A DNA stretch of 64,000 nt from Lunularia cruciata (Eukaryota; Streptophyta; Marchantiopsida; Lunulariales; Lunulariaceae). Both the position numbers and the translations under genes were made by a program. The stretch is taken from positions 38,442,501 to 38,506,500 of the forward strand of contig OX419761.1 in the NCBI GenBank assembly GCA_948567375.1, given 5' to 3'. Numbering within the stretch: position 1 is the stretch's first letter; each line of letters starts with the position of its first letter. Shown piece after piece: positions 10,577-21,860 of this stretch. A model generated the notes under the pieces. The model saw only the letters and a list, made by a program, of their open reading frames with translations, had not been told where the DNA came from and made no database searches.

Positions 10577-13500
10577 ACAAACTACGAGGACAAACTGTCC
10601 TTGACACCGTCGGAGAAAAAGTACAGCCCGTCGCAGTTTGTCAGCTGGGTTCCCCCTCACCGTCTTTTATTGAACGGCCGTAAACGAAATGAGCGCGTCT
10701 TTGGTCTCGGAGTGCGCTGGTTCACACTGCTTTTGGTGTCAGTTGAACTGCAAACCGTACACAAACTCTGCGCCGTCTAATATGTGACGGCCTTGGGACA
10801 TCGACCGTCAACTTAGTTGTCATTATCACCCAGTCAATGTGCAAACGCTCTTTGCAACTACTGATGATACAATCGAACCTCCCAGCTGGTGTAAATCTTT
10901 CCTTCCAGTATCAGTCTTCTGGACTTTGACATGCTATTCACGAGAAAGGGACAACTGGCCACCCCTCGCCTGTCGGCACTTCTGTATTGCGACGCGACGG
11001 GAATGACGTTTGCCTAACTATGGTCGTTCTTCTGTCTGCCTGAACCCTAATATAGTATACTTACTGGCTTTTCCCCTCCTTACGTTCTGTCAGCCTTTCT
11101 GGCATGAGCCTATCTCTGCTTCGAGTCTTTCCTCCTCCGCTTCTGTTCAGAATTGCAGTTCTGCTGGTCTCCAGCTCCTTTCACATTGGGGTAACTCTCT
11201 ACATTTTATCCGGCGATTGTCGGTGACTTCTCCACCTCGCTGTAGTTTTTGAAAGGAACACGAATAGCTAGTATATCGCTGAGACTCCCATGCGCGAGGC
11301 TTTGAAGTGTTCTTTTAGGGACGAGAACTACTTAGCTTTTAAGTTATGAGCTGGAGAGCATCCAAATTCAGTATGATTTAAGGAACAAATGCACGCGGAC
11401 ATTAGAGCTGACATGGTTAATCTCTGTCAATACAGTTTATAATCGAACTCGTGTCCAACCTGTGGAGCCTACACTGTCTGCGTGGTCTATCCAGTGTTAT
11501 GTTCAACGACTGACCCTGACCTTGGAGCATTCACCACGTTTAGTCGCAAGATATCTAAAGTATTGTAAAACGTACTTGCTGTGCCTCCTACGCCATGTGT
11601 TAAAGAGGAAAGGAGCTGTACGTGCTTTAGGTTCCAGTAGAAATGTTGCAGCAGCTGTTTTATGTTCCGTCATTCTCTTAATATTGCCGACGTTATATTC
11701 AGAAAAATGAGGCGAGGAAACATCATCAGCTGCATAAAGATCCTGCAGGCCATCATGTGAACAACCGAAGGTTGAGTAGCAATCGCCCTTTCAGTTTCAT
11801 GGTTTTTACCACTTATTATTAAAAAAGGTTACAGTTTGCCCTTTGGCCTGTTACACTGAGCTACAAGTTCTCCAAATGTCTCATCGGATCGGATCGCAAG
11901 TGTGTGAGACGCTACTTTGAGGACGCTTGCGTCTCTCGCGCGTTTCCGAGGAGAGGTGGCTCGATTCTGGCTGACTTAAGACCATGAATCATTGAGCAGC
12001 TGGGACCCTCCCACCTCACTAAGTAAAGATAGACCTGTTTACCTTAACAGACATTTCATTTCACCGACGAAAATGACTAGAGACAAGCGAGCAGCTGAAG
12101 CAAACAGAATGCACAAACGAGCATAGATGACATAGCAACCGCAACTATAACTAGTCAAGTGCTACTTTGTACATCCTTAAATTCCGTGCTAGACGCTCTC
12201 CCTATTTACTGTATAAGGCTTCCAAAACCTTTATCGGAGCTAACATCTATTGATGTGGCTCTTGCGCAATGTATTTTACTTCGACATAAAACTGCACCTC
12301 GTACACGAGGATTTATGCACTTATGTTTATGCAGTTACTTTCTACAGTAGAAGGCAAGTGAAATAAATGTAACCAGTGGGAAGTCCGTCACCAAAACTTT
12401 TACTTGTCATCAAAAAGTTTGAACTTGACTGGAGTAAAAACTATCAAGATGAAGCAGCGAATACTTTTAGTTCCTCTAACGGACAAGGTAGCGATTACAG
12501 TCGAGCTTGAAGGAAGAACAGATGATAAACCGGGGATCTAGGGAAAGAACATTACTGCGAACTTAACATTACGTCATATCATAATGCTGGACAGGTGTTG
12601 CGCAGTTTACAGGGTCGCGAGGCCAAAAACAACTCTTAGGTTTGCTCCTTCGATCATGTGATTCATGTCCACTGCTGGAACATATATCCATATTCCTCTT
12701 TGTCTCGCTCTCATTCAGACCAACTGCTGACAAGCTTTCATCCCTGTCTTTCCAGTAGGGAGAACAAGGCTTACACGAACTACTCTATCCTCGAAATTTA
12801 TGAACTGAAGGTAGAAACCCCCAATATAACTGATACTACTCACTACAAGCACAAGTTAAGTGCAACAGGATGCAACTCTCTCGTAGACTTACACTGACCT
12901 CCACTAGAACTATCCGCTTCCTGCGTCTATAGAAGAAGACGTGTGGCGAGCGCAATGAAAATATTGAGAATACAAACCCAAAAAACTTAACAAACACGGA
13001 GTATCATACATGATTTTACTCGAAAGTCTCTCAAAAGCAAAGACTCACCTATCAGCATACCCAGTGCTCATGCCCCCAAAATTTCTTTGACAGTAACCGC
13101 GGTCCTCCACCTCAAAGTGGGATGAAACTGGGATCGCATCACGAGTCGACTTCAACAAACACGAAACATAACAACCAGCGTCATCTGATGCCACAAGAAT
13201 GCTACGCAGACGAATCAGTGCGTCAAAACAATGTACAGTTTTCATATACATCTGCGGAAAAAACTGTTCATGGGTGTCTCCATTGATTATTATACAATAT
13301 AAAGGGAGCACCGGCATAAACACTGCTCCCTTGAATGTTCTAAACAATATAACGGTGATGCAGACTAAATTCTTACAGACTATATGCTTCGACCGTTTCA
13401 TATTTAAGAATTTTGCTAACTCTACAATGTACGTTCCTTCACTCATCTTCGACAACGCTTGTTCTCGAGGTCGTTTGATCAATTTGTAGAACCCTGCTCG

Positions 13501-13785
13501 GGGAGTCCTCACTTCTCTGCAGCTATAGCATGACAGAAATGGAAACTGCCCACTAGTGCATTTACAATTTCCTACCCCTCATACCCGAAGACTCGGTTTC
13601 ATCGGGGATCCAATTCCTCGTAAACAGTGTGCAGCTTGACGCAACCCCCGTGGTCTGATTGATGAATAAACGAACCCATTTCCACGAGTACTGCTTCAGA
13701 AAGCAATTCTTCGTCTCATCCGGAAGTAACCTACAAAACTTCGACTTGGCTGAGATTGATCTACACCATCAATCCACTAAAATTC

Positions 13786-15166
13786 TCAAAAGAAGCCTTT
13801 TCTCAATGATTTCGTGGTCGCTTGATATGTGCGCACCATCAAGCCCACTCCTATGCCAACGCCAAGGCACATGCCAAGGCCGACGCCAACTCCTACCCTC
13901 ACCCCAGCATTGAACCAAGACAGGTCGCCATCTTCATTCTCTGCGTATCCTCCGTTGTCAATGTAATACTTTTCTAATCCAGCCACTGTCCTGTCACTGC
14001 TATCTTTATACACCGGCCTTTTCGATACATCCTGCAATTCAAGGACCGAAGGCTTTGGTGAGAAACTTATGTGGCGAGAACTATCGACAGATGAGGCAGA
14101 AGAAACGGAAGCGCAAAGACCAATAGGGCGGCGACCTAGTCAATCACAACTGAACTATCCTGAGTGACGAGTCGGGTGTGATGGTAAAGGAACTCCATGT
14201 CAAACCAACCCTCGAAGTTCAATTACTGTCATGAACAAGTTCTGCTACTGCAACACACGCTCCAGACTTTGGAACAAGAACAAAGTGCACGTTTTCATAT
14301 ATAAATCTGCAGGTTCACGGGTTAAAATATGAAAATATGAAAATATGTATATATATATATATATATATACAAGGTTCTAACTGTAGCGAGCACAACCCTT
14401 GCACACTTACTTGGCCATAGAGCACAGCCAAAGATCTCTCTTGGTGCGACTTTTCGCTTTCATCTCCTTCAGGAATAGCATCCAACACACCACGTCGCAC
14501 CGTTCTTCGTCGAGCAGTCAGCTGCACGGTTTGGGTCAATATGACAGGGAAGCCAGAATATCTTCCGACGACGCAAACTTCCATAGATGAAGGCGAGCCT
14601 GTGAAAAGATCTTGTCTCCCTTTAAGAAAAATGCACCCCTGAGGACCGACTGAGCAACTACAATCCATGTTCCAGCCAAGCTTAAGAGTCTTTGATTGCG
14701 TGCTAGCGGAACTGGTACTGTCATAGGAGTCGAGAGGATCGAGCGTTGGCTCTGATCGTTCTAAACAACCACGGAGTAGCGATTCCCCTCTATGACATAC
14801 TTCGAATGAGACGGAGCCACTTGTGCGAAAACTTGCTGTACTGACGTAAGTAACTTCAGAAGAGCCAGTATCAACCCTATCCCTACGGAGCTTGACAACT
14901 ACTTCCTCCGACGGAGCAATTCTTGCACCATTTACCTCCAGAGCTGCTGTTATTCCTCTTGGAGGATACCGCATCCTCAAGTGTTCAGGAGCCTCTATTG
15001 AAGGACATGAGCTCACTCTCACATAGAAAACTCGCACATCAAACCACGAAGGTATCTGCGTCGTAGTACTGAAACCGTAGTTGTCGACCCCTTTCTCGCT
15101 ATATGAGTATGCCTCAAAGCCATCGGCCCCTAGCAAGGAACCACCAACTTCTTCGTTCGTGCACAT
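13786..15166 (-). CDS. Conserved plant protein of the At1g01500 family, function unknown
   Basis: Two exons, 15166-14411 and 14031-13786, join in phase (CAA|GTAAGT donor, TTGCAG|GAT acceptor) to give about 333 residues, close to the roughly 327 of the Arabidopsis protein. The family signature SWFDVRVFYVRVSSC lies near residue 40, followed by LEVNG, LRRDRVD, a C-G-FLKG stretch, RKGVLDAIPE-like RRGVLDAIPE, and a conserved C terminus. There WFNAGVRVGVGVGLG begins a glycine/valine-rich stretch that looks like a membrane or amyloid-type helix and ends before VRTYQATT. Databases label the family erythronate-4-phosphate dehydrogenase, but no Rossmann GxGxxG or 2-hydroxyacid dehydrogenase catalytic residues are visible, so that name should not be used for function. 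The start at 15166 is chosen because it follows a good acceptor (TTTTCAG) and the frame upstream looks like intron. A 5' UTR intron is likely. Confidence 0.85.
14347..14370. repeat. (TA)n microsatellite in intron
   Basis: About eleven TA units lie inside the intron of the At1g01500-family gene, close to the donor side. Similar short TA runs occur at about 16551, 17312 and 50514. Confidence 0.9.
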
Positions 15167-16716
15167 CCCTGAAAACCTTCCAATTTCACTGAGATACAAG
15201 AATATCGTCGTAATAGTTATCAGATTTAAATGAACGTTGTTACCAGAAGTAGAATGTGCCGTCAACCGTCCAAATCTACTTTCCTCAGAGACTAGGTTCG
15301 AGCCAGTACTGGATTCCAAGTAAAATTCACCAAGGTGGATCTCTGACCGAGAAAAGACCAGACTTCTTCGTTATCAATGGCTGGGGTCCATGCGAAAATC
15401 AGCCCCGAAATTGGAGACCCAGATCCCCTGTAAAAATCCGTGATTGCAGAAAAGTTGTCTAGTTGTCAACTCGTGTCCTTCCAGACACCACAATGCAGCC
15501 AAACAGGCGTTGCATATACAATACGCTGTATTTTCACCGATCCAAAAACAGAAGACGAAGGGAGAGAAATCTGAGGGGTCCAACCCTCGCTATTGCTAAG
15601 CTTAGCCGTTCAACCGAAGGATGGTACCCAATCTCAATAACTAGAGAGACTCTCTGCGGAGATCTTTTGTCTGTAGAGAATCTCACAAAGCTCTGCGCTA
15701 ATGAGAAAGTCAAAATCCAACAACCGAGGGAACTACAAAACAGATCTTCCACACTCTTTCAAGTAACGCCGCCGGTAAGAGCAATACGTAGCTTCCTCCG
15801 ATGATAAAAACCGTAAGGAAGAATCCACTTGTGCAAAAGCCATAAACTCTATACCAACTACAACGGCGCAATGCACATAGCACGCACGATGCCGCTGCAT
15901 GTTCAACCACCTACCCCTCGACTCACAGCGCTCCCAGACGACCTGCATTCCTAGAGTGAAAATGCGCCCGATAGAAGCCTCGACTGCACTCATAACACTA
16001 CCCTCAACACCATCCCTCCTCGTGATCACAGTATGGCCGAAGTACTAAAAGGCATCTACCAATGTTGCTCTGCTAACAGTGCAGTAGATGTCAGCAACGC
16101 GCCGAAAATAGTCGCTGTCTCGGCAACCTAGAAAAGACTCGATGCATAGAGTCCATTGACATAGCTGTCTCAGCACAGAGAATCCCGACCTACTCACGTC
16201 TCAATTTTAGTTAGAATCAGATTCCAAGGAAATCGCAATAAAACAATCCCCCAACAAAAACTGCGATCTTGAAAACTATCTTTCAGGGCCACTTCCCCCT
16301 CCCCGTGCTGCCGTCTTCACGTCCTGCCACGCTCTCCCCACCCATGTCGCCCGCATCTAACAACCTTGTCCTGTAGGGGGACAGTAAAACCGGGTTAAGT
16401 CAAACTTGATTACATTTGCTTAAACACATTTGTTATCTCTGTTTTGCTGTTGTTTGCTGTTGTTTTCCTTCGTCCATTATCTTGGGACTTCTTTTCTTTC
16501 GCACTTGGTTGTGCCTTGTACTCCTTTCCCCTTTCCTTTGCGTACTATTCATATATATATATGCTCATCTTTCATCTGTAATGGATAAATGGTTCGATGT
16601 TGAAGCGGGCGAAACCTGACGATAGCAGTTTCTTCAGATTGTCTATTGTAGAACGGGATAATCGTTCATGGAGCACGGTTCGGCTTTCCATGTAGAAACG
16701 CTTTTTTGACCCCAAA

Positions 16717-16759
16717 CGTTTCTCGGATAAGTTGCTCGCAGCAACTTAGCCGAGAAACG
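16717..16759. repeat. 20-bp inverted repeat, one mismatch, 3-base loop
   Basis: The left arm starts CGTTTCTCGG and ends AAGTTGCT. The loop is CGC. The right arm (AGCAACTT...GAGAAACG) is its reverse complement except for one A/C position. The transcript would fold into a very stable hairpin. Confidence 0.85.
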
Positions 16760-18564
16760 GTTCACCTTGTTCCGAGACAACAAGTTCCACAGTACATCAT
16801 GTTTAAGGTCAGTAAGGATGGGAATCCGTCTTCTGAGTTGAGAAGTCCTTCTGGACTTGTTTAAAACAAATTCGATGTCGAAGATTACAGTCAGAATTCT
16901 GACTCCTATATACAGTATTTGAATTTCACGAGTTGTTATTACTAGCAATGTTTTTGTCAACTCACCACATGTTCTTGAACCTCTATTCTGCGTTGTTTGT
17001 AGTCCTTGGTGTCGAAAAGAATGATATGACTATTTGATGGTTATCTTTTTCCAGTCCTTCATCACAGTGAGCGACTGACAAACGCGAAGGATGAAACGAG
17101 AAATGCCCACCTTGGTGCGATGAGTAGATTATGTTTATGGGAAGTGCAAGCAGAATGTCTCTAATGGAGAATAGTATTTAATCAGCTCTGCACATATCAT
17201 ATATTTAAAACGGCATTGTTTAGTAATTTAACACAAAGAGTAGTATATTTCATCTTTAAAGGGGCTTGATACCTTGTTCTCTCTTATTGTCAGTAAAGTA
17301 GTGGGAACATATATATATATATGGAAGTGTTAATGTGGATTTCAAGATCAAGAACGTCACCATTGCATTGACGACGATACTTCAAAGAGAACAAAAAAGA
17401 CGACGATAGAACATTCTTCCTGCAACCTCATAATTACACATAAATGATACATACAGACAAAAAATAAGCAAAAGGAAATTAACTTCAAGGAACAATACCT
17501 ATAATTGTGCTTTTCCGTTTCTGTCTTTATTTTCCTCCACCTCCTAGGAATTGGTGAGCATTTATATGCTGTCAACCTCGAAAAAATCAATTCATATACT
17601 TTATCCATACAATATGGGTATTGGAAGCAACCTTCAAGTGAACAGATCATTTAATCATGCTTCCAATACCACCCGCTACTCCACACCAAGGCAAAAAGAC
17701 TCAACATATTCAGCAAAGTAACCTCAATCTGCAATTCATGAGTGCTCTCAACCAACCTTCATTATAGTCCCATAACTACTGAAATAGGATAATGTAATTC
17801 TCACTGCATATGATTAACCCCAACCCCTACAGTAATTCCCAATTGAAGAACTTCAGGCCATGCGATATATCACCAATGTTGGTACATTATATCGCGAGAG
17901 CAAAAGGATATTCATCAAAAGGAAGTTTCGCCCAATCCCTCACAACCAAATCCAATTGCCAAATATCTGACTCAAGAAAGATTGCGTTGTTATCACGACT
18001 GCAAGCAGACAACAGGCCACCTGGATTCCCGCACCTCTCATTGCCAGGTTGACTGTCACCATTGACACCGAGAGACCCACGGTCTCCGTCGTCTGTGAGA
18101 ATTTTTCCGCCAGTTTGAACCGTGCGATCGAAATCGGACAGGAAGGAAGACGATCAAACTGCTCTTCTTTCAAATTTCTCCCCTCCCTACAGTAGCGGAT
18201 GGCAACCAAGTACCCGCGCTGGGGCCTACCGACATGGCCGAAGCCAGTGAGTTGCAGACTTTGGATGGATAGGCACGTGTCCGATGTTATGCATTTCTGG
18301 TGCATGCTCCAAAAGCAGACATGCGGCCATAAATAGCAGATGTCACCACTCCACTGCGGTTACCGCATACTCACCATATCGCATAAACGCACATTCGAAA
18401 TGGTCTTTCCACCCCTCGTATACTGCTCCGGACCAGAAGATAAAACCGCATTCGAAAACGAACTTTCGTCCTTGTCATTTAGATCGAAACATTTTAAGGG
18501 GCACCGTTGAATCCATTCACAGATCCTGGTTCTCGTCGATGGGGAAACTACAGGCCTCAGGACT

Positions 18565-18609
18565 GTTCCCAACGTCGTAGGCATCGTAGACACCTTCGAC
18601 GTTGGGAAC
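18565..18609. repeat. Perfect 13-bp inverted repeat
   Basis: GTTCCCAACGTCG at 18565-18577 and its exact reverse complement at 18597-18609 are separated by 19 bases. No gene is recognised around it. Confidence 0.8.
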
Positions 18610-21449
18610 GAGGGGCTGTGCTACGCTGTAGAGACATGCAACTGCGTCACCGCGAAGGAACGTTCGACATTTGGGTCGCCACAAACCCATCGTTGCTTGG
18701 TCTCTTCTATTCACCGTATACGTCCACCAGCTTGAATTACTCAGTCTAAGGTGGACTTTCTATCCTCACCATGGAATATATCGCAGTTTCTGGTTGAGGT
18801 TCAATGCGAACGTCCGTTCACGCGTTTGTGACGAATATAATAATACTAATAAGGTTGTAGCACCTTATCCTATCAGAAGTACAGAAGGTGTCGTGCATAA
18901 TCATATTTCCATTGTTTTCTAAATTGCAATTTTAGAAAGGAGAAAGGTAGAGCTGGTAGTCTTTTGTCAAATTGAAGCTTGAGTTTGAATTTGTGAATGT
19001 GGGGCTTAGTCTTATTTTACCTCTTATGTTTTATCCTTGTGTGTTTGTCTTTTTTCTTTTAATTTTTTATATTATTGTTTCCATTTATTTCGAGATCTTG
19101 TGTTATCACATCCAAAATAAAGCTGTTTTGCAAGAACAAAAGGTCTTAGATTTGACTTTTATGGATTTCCCAAGAGTATGGTGAAAATAAGAGGCGGAAT
19201 TACTGTATACTGTTCGGTAAGAAAATTGTAATTTTAAGATTGTAATAATATACTCGAAAGGGCTAACTAATGGGTTCATACACCAATAACTTGTTGAACT
19301 TAGCTTAACAACATACATATATCTTGATCATGAATTTTCAATTGGTATTATGGAGTTCGGTTTTGAGCATCTACTTGATTTTCTCTTACCAAACAAGCCA
19401 GATTTTGGTTCCCTCCTGCTCTTTACTTTCAGTCAGCATATTGCTTCAGGTTTACTACCCTTGGAGTTACTCATTTGTTGGGTGCATCCCCATCTCCTTA
19501 TTCTTCCAAAGAAGACATCCTGTGTTTGTCTCATTGTATGGGGATGTTTTCCTATGTTTAGTTTCATGTATTATTTGTTTACAATATTTTGATTCATTTT
19601 GTCTTTATATCAATTTAGTTTGGCTATTCCAAAGTGGTTGCAAGATTGTTATTTTTTTATTCAAGCTTCCTTGGACATCCATCCCAATTGGGTGATTTTC
19701 TAAGTTGATATCTCAAATATCTTCAATACTATTTTTTGCACAACTTTGGTTTTTGCTCTTTCTCGGCAAGGATCAAATCCTCTCCTTATCCCATTTATGC
19801 TCATTTTCTATAGTATAAAGTTACCTTTATTATATAGCCACTATACTACCACAAGGTGCTTCACATAATTGGCATATGCCAAGAAGATCTCTTAAGGGGT
19901 CTCTATGTGCCAAAAGTCACTTCACAACTTTGTTGGAAGTTATAGCAACTTTTACATCATGTCTCTTTGATAACCTTTAAATTGTACCTATATGTTACAC
20001 ACTTTGGAGGATGTAGTTTGTCTACTTTTATATTATGTCTAGAGGCATTGAGGTTACAAGTCCAAACTTGTAAATGCAAGTTTTGGAGTCCATGAGTGGT
20101 CTTCACTCCCTTGGACCAATTTCCAATTTCCAAAAGAGGTTTGCAGGTTTTGGGCTGTCCTTTAAAAGAAGTGTTTGTAGCTCATTTGTCCAAAATATAT
20201 TGGTCCATGATACATTATATAATCATTTAATCACTTGGTTGAGGAAACACCAGTATCCTATTTCACTCTATCAAGTAACTATGTCCATAGAGTATGCTCC
20301 TCCAACTATTAAGGGAGTGGTAGCTCTTCCCATAACTATAAAGGATGTGGACTCATATTGCAAGAGGCTATTACACCCAACAACTTATTTAGGAGCATGG
20401 GCTTTAGTGGCCTATGCCCCCTACTAGCAACTAGGTTCTTACACATGGTTGCACTTTTCATTATCATCGTATATGATTCAAGCACTTATGATTTCCAACC
20501 ATATCTTTGTTTATGCCTCCTTTTTTGGCTCAAAAGCTATAACCAAGCTTTACATGCATAGCACTCCTTGCATCTATTGACCTTGTATCTCCAGCCCTAT
20601 GAAGATTCAAGGCGGATCTTTATGTGTATGCACATCCACACCTTAACCAACATCCTCATTGATGTGTTGTTACTTAACAGAGCTACAATTCTTTATTGTG
20701 GTGTGAAAGGCACTAGAGATTTGCTTTGGAGCTACGCACCATGCTTCCCCTTTGATTGAGTAATTTTGCTTCACATTCGAGGATTGCATCTTGCTTGCAT
20801 TTGGGATACCATATCTAGCAAGTTTAGGGCTACAAAACCACTATGCTTGTAGATCTTCATATGACACACCTGATATACACATTTTATGTTGTGCTATAAG
20901 TGGAGAGCACACTAGAGTTCATGATGCTATCCAATATATAATGGCATAGATCCTATTATATACATTGTCTCATGTACAAATTGAGTGTTGGTGTAATACC
21001 ATTAGCTAGACAGATTATCTAAAGGTGTAAACTGGCTTGGTAATATCTTTATATATTCTATATTAGATTTTCTTAGTACTTCAGATAGAGGTGTCACCAA
21101 AATCATACTTCCACTAATAGGGTAGAGGCCAAAAGCACCCTAAAAACTTCAAAGCCAATTTTGAAGGCCTAAATAGATGTATTATGCCTCAAAACTTGAA
21201 AGTCTTCTTATTTAGTGGAATAATCATTTCCTTCTTCTTCTCTTGCTTGTCTCATTGAGAGCTCTCCAATGGGACCTTACCCATCTGTTTTGAGCTTCAT
21301 ATAAAGAGATTCCCTAAAGATTCTCTTTGATCAAACTTGTTTGACTAACCAAATAGAACAAAGATCCAACATGTCACCAATCCATGTATTTGATCCAAGT
21401 GTGTAGCTCACTTTGAGTATATCCTCTTTGCTATATAATAAAGAAAAAG

Positions 21450-21860
21450 TACTCCTTTGGGACATCGAAGCATTGAGGAATGAACCCTTGTGTTTCTCTT
21501 GGAGTTTCTCCTATCATCGAAACATTACATGTGGTTGGATCTACCTAGACCAACTCCTTGGGATGTAAAGTACATATGGTAACATTCATAGATGTACAAT
21601 GTACCTTGTTTGATAATGTGGTTGTTACCTCCTACAAGTAGTGTCATTGGCATGAGCTTGCATTGAGGCAAGAGAAGCAACGATCATCACCACTAGAAGG
21701 AGGAGGACCATTACACAACATGGCTATCCTTAGATATCGTTGTACCTTTGGGTGTAGAGATTTTGGGTATCTTCATCAACAATTTTATGATCTCCTTTGA
21801 GATGCAACATGAGGTTCGTTTCAAGGGAAAGGAGCCTTGGTTGTCTTTCTAGCCATGCTC
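21450..21860 (-). repeat. Degenerate repeat family A, copy 1 (signal-peptide-like ORF)
   Basis: Read on the minus strand, this segment aligns over about 300 bases with 28740-29050 on the plus strand. Shared strings include GAACCTCATGTTGC, GTGTAATGGTC and GTAGATCCAACCA. At the shared ATG both translate to a hydrophobic start, here MVLLLLVVMIVASLAS, followed by an AND[ST]T motif, then stops. It looks like the decayed start of a secreted or membrane protein carried by a repeat. Confidence 0.5.

Larger units (their letters stand above)
8650..13785. other. Leader/promoter region of the hydrolase gene and intergenic DNA
   Basis: The first 1 to 1.5 kb is strongly pyrimidine-rich on the plus strand (purine-rich on the coding minus strand), as plant 5' leader regions often are, and probably holds the 5' UTR, a leader intron and the promoter. 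From about 10 kb to 13 kb only short unrecognised frames are seen. Just before 13785 lies the 3' UTR of the minus-strand gene that ends at 13786. A GGGCT/GGCTT minisatellite (9464-9500) and a 13-bp near-perfect palindrome (10550-10576) are the only clear structures. Confidence 0.5.
15167..18900. other. Upstream region of the At1g01500-family gene and unassigned DNA
   Basis: About 15.2-16.1 kb probably holds the 5' UTR, leader introns and promoter of the minus-strand gene. Between 16.1 and 18.9 kb several short frames occur on both strands (for example minus 18305-17940 and 18593-18360). None is recognised and no exon chain can be built. Two hairpins (16717-16759 and 18565-18609) are present. 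Base composition becomes more A+T-rich towards 18.9 kb, where the repeat island begins. Confidence 0.45.

Noticed and set aside
10361-10780. 139-residue plus-strand frame
   Set aside because: It contains the 27-base palindrome, has no recognisable similarity and no exon partners.
13045-13512. 155-residue minus-strand frame downstream of the At1g01500-family gene
   Set aside because: It lies in the expected 3' UTR and the sequence resembles nothing known; the gene already has its conserved C terminus and stop at 13786.
15190-15244. Possible 55-base intron (GTAACA..CTCAG) at the start of the At1g01500-family gene
   Set aside because: It is shorter than plausible plant introns and would break the frame; a start at 15166 after a TTTTCAG acceptor is simpler.
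15293-15312. GGTTCGAGCC resembling a tRNA T-loop (B box)
   Set aside because: The T-stem has a mismatch and no acceptor stem, anticodon arm or A box can be placed at the right distance.
19324-19695. 123-residue hydrophobic plus-strand frame
   Set aside because: It results from T-rich sequence in the repeat island; the overlapping second frame is equally open and neither resembles a protein.
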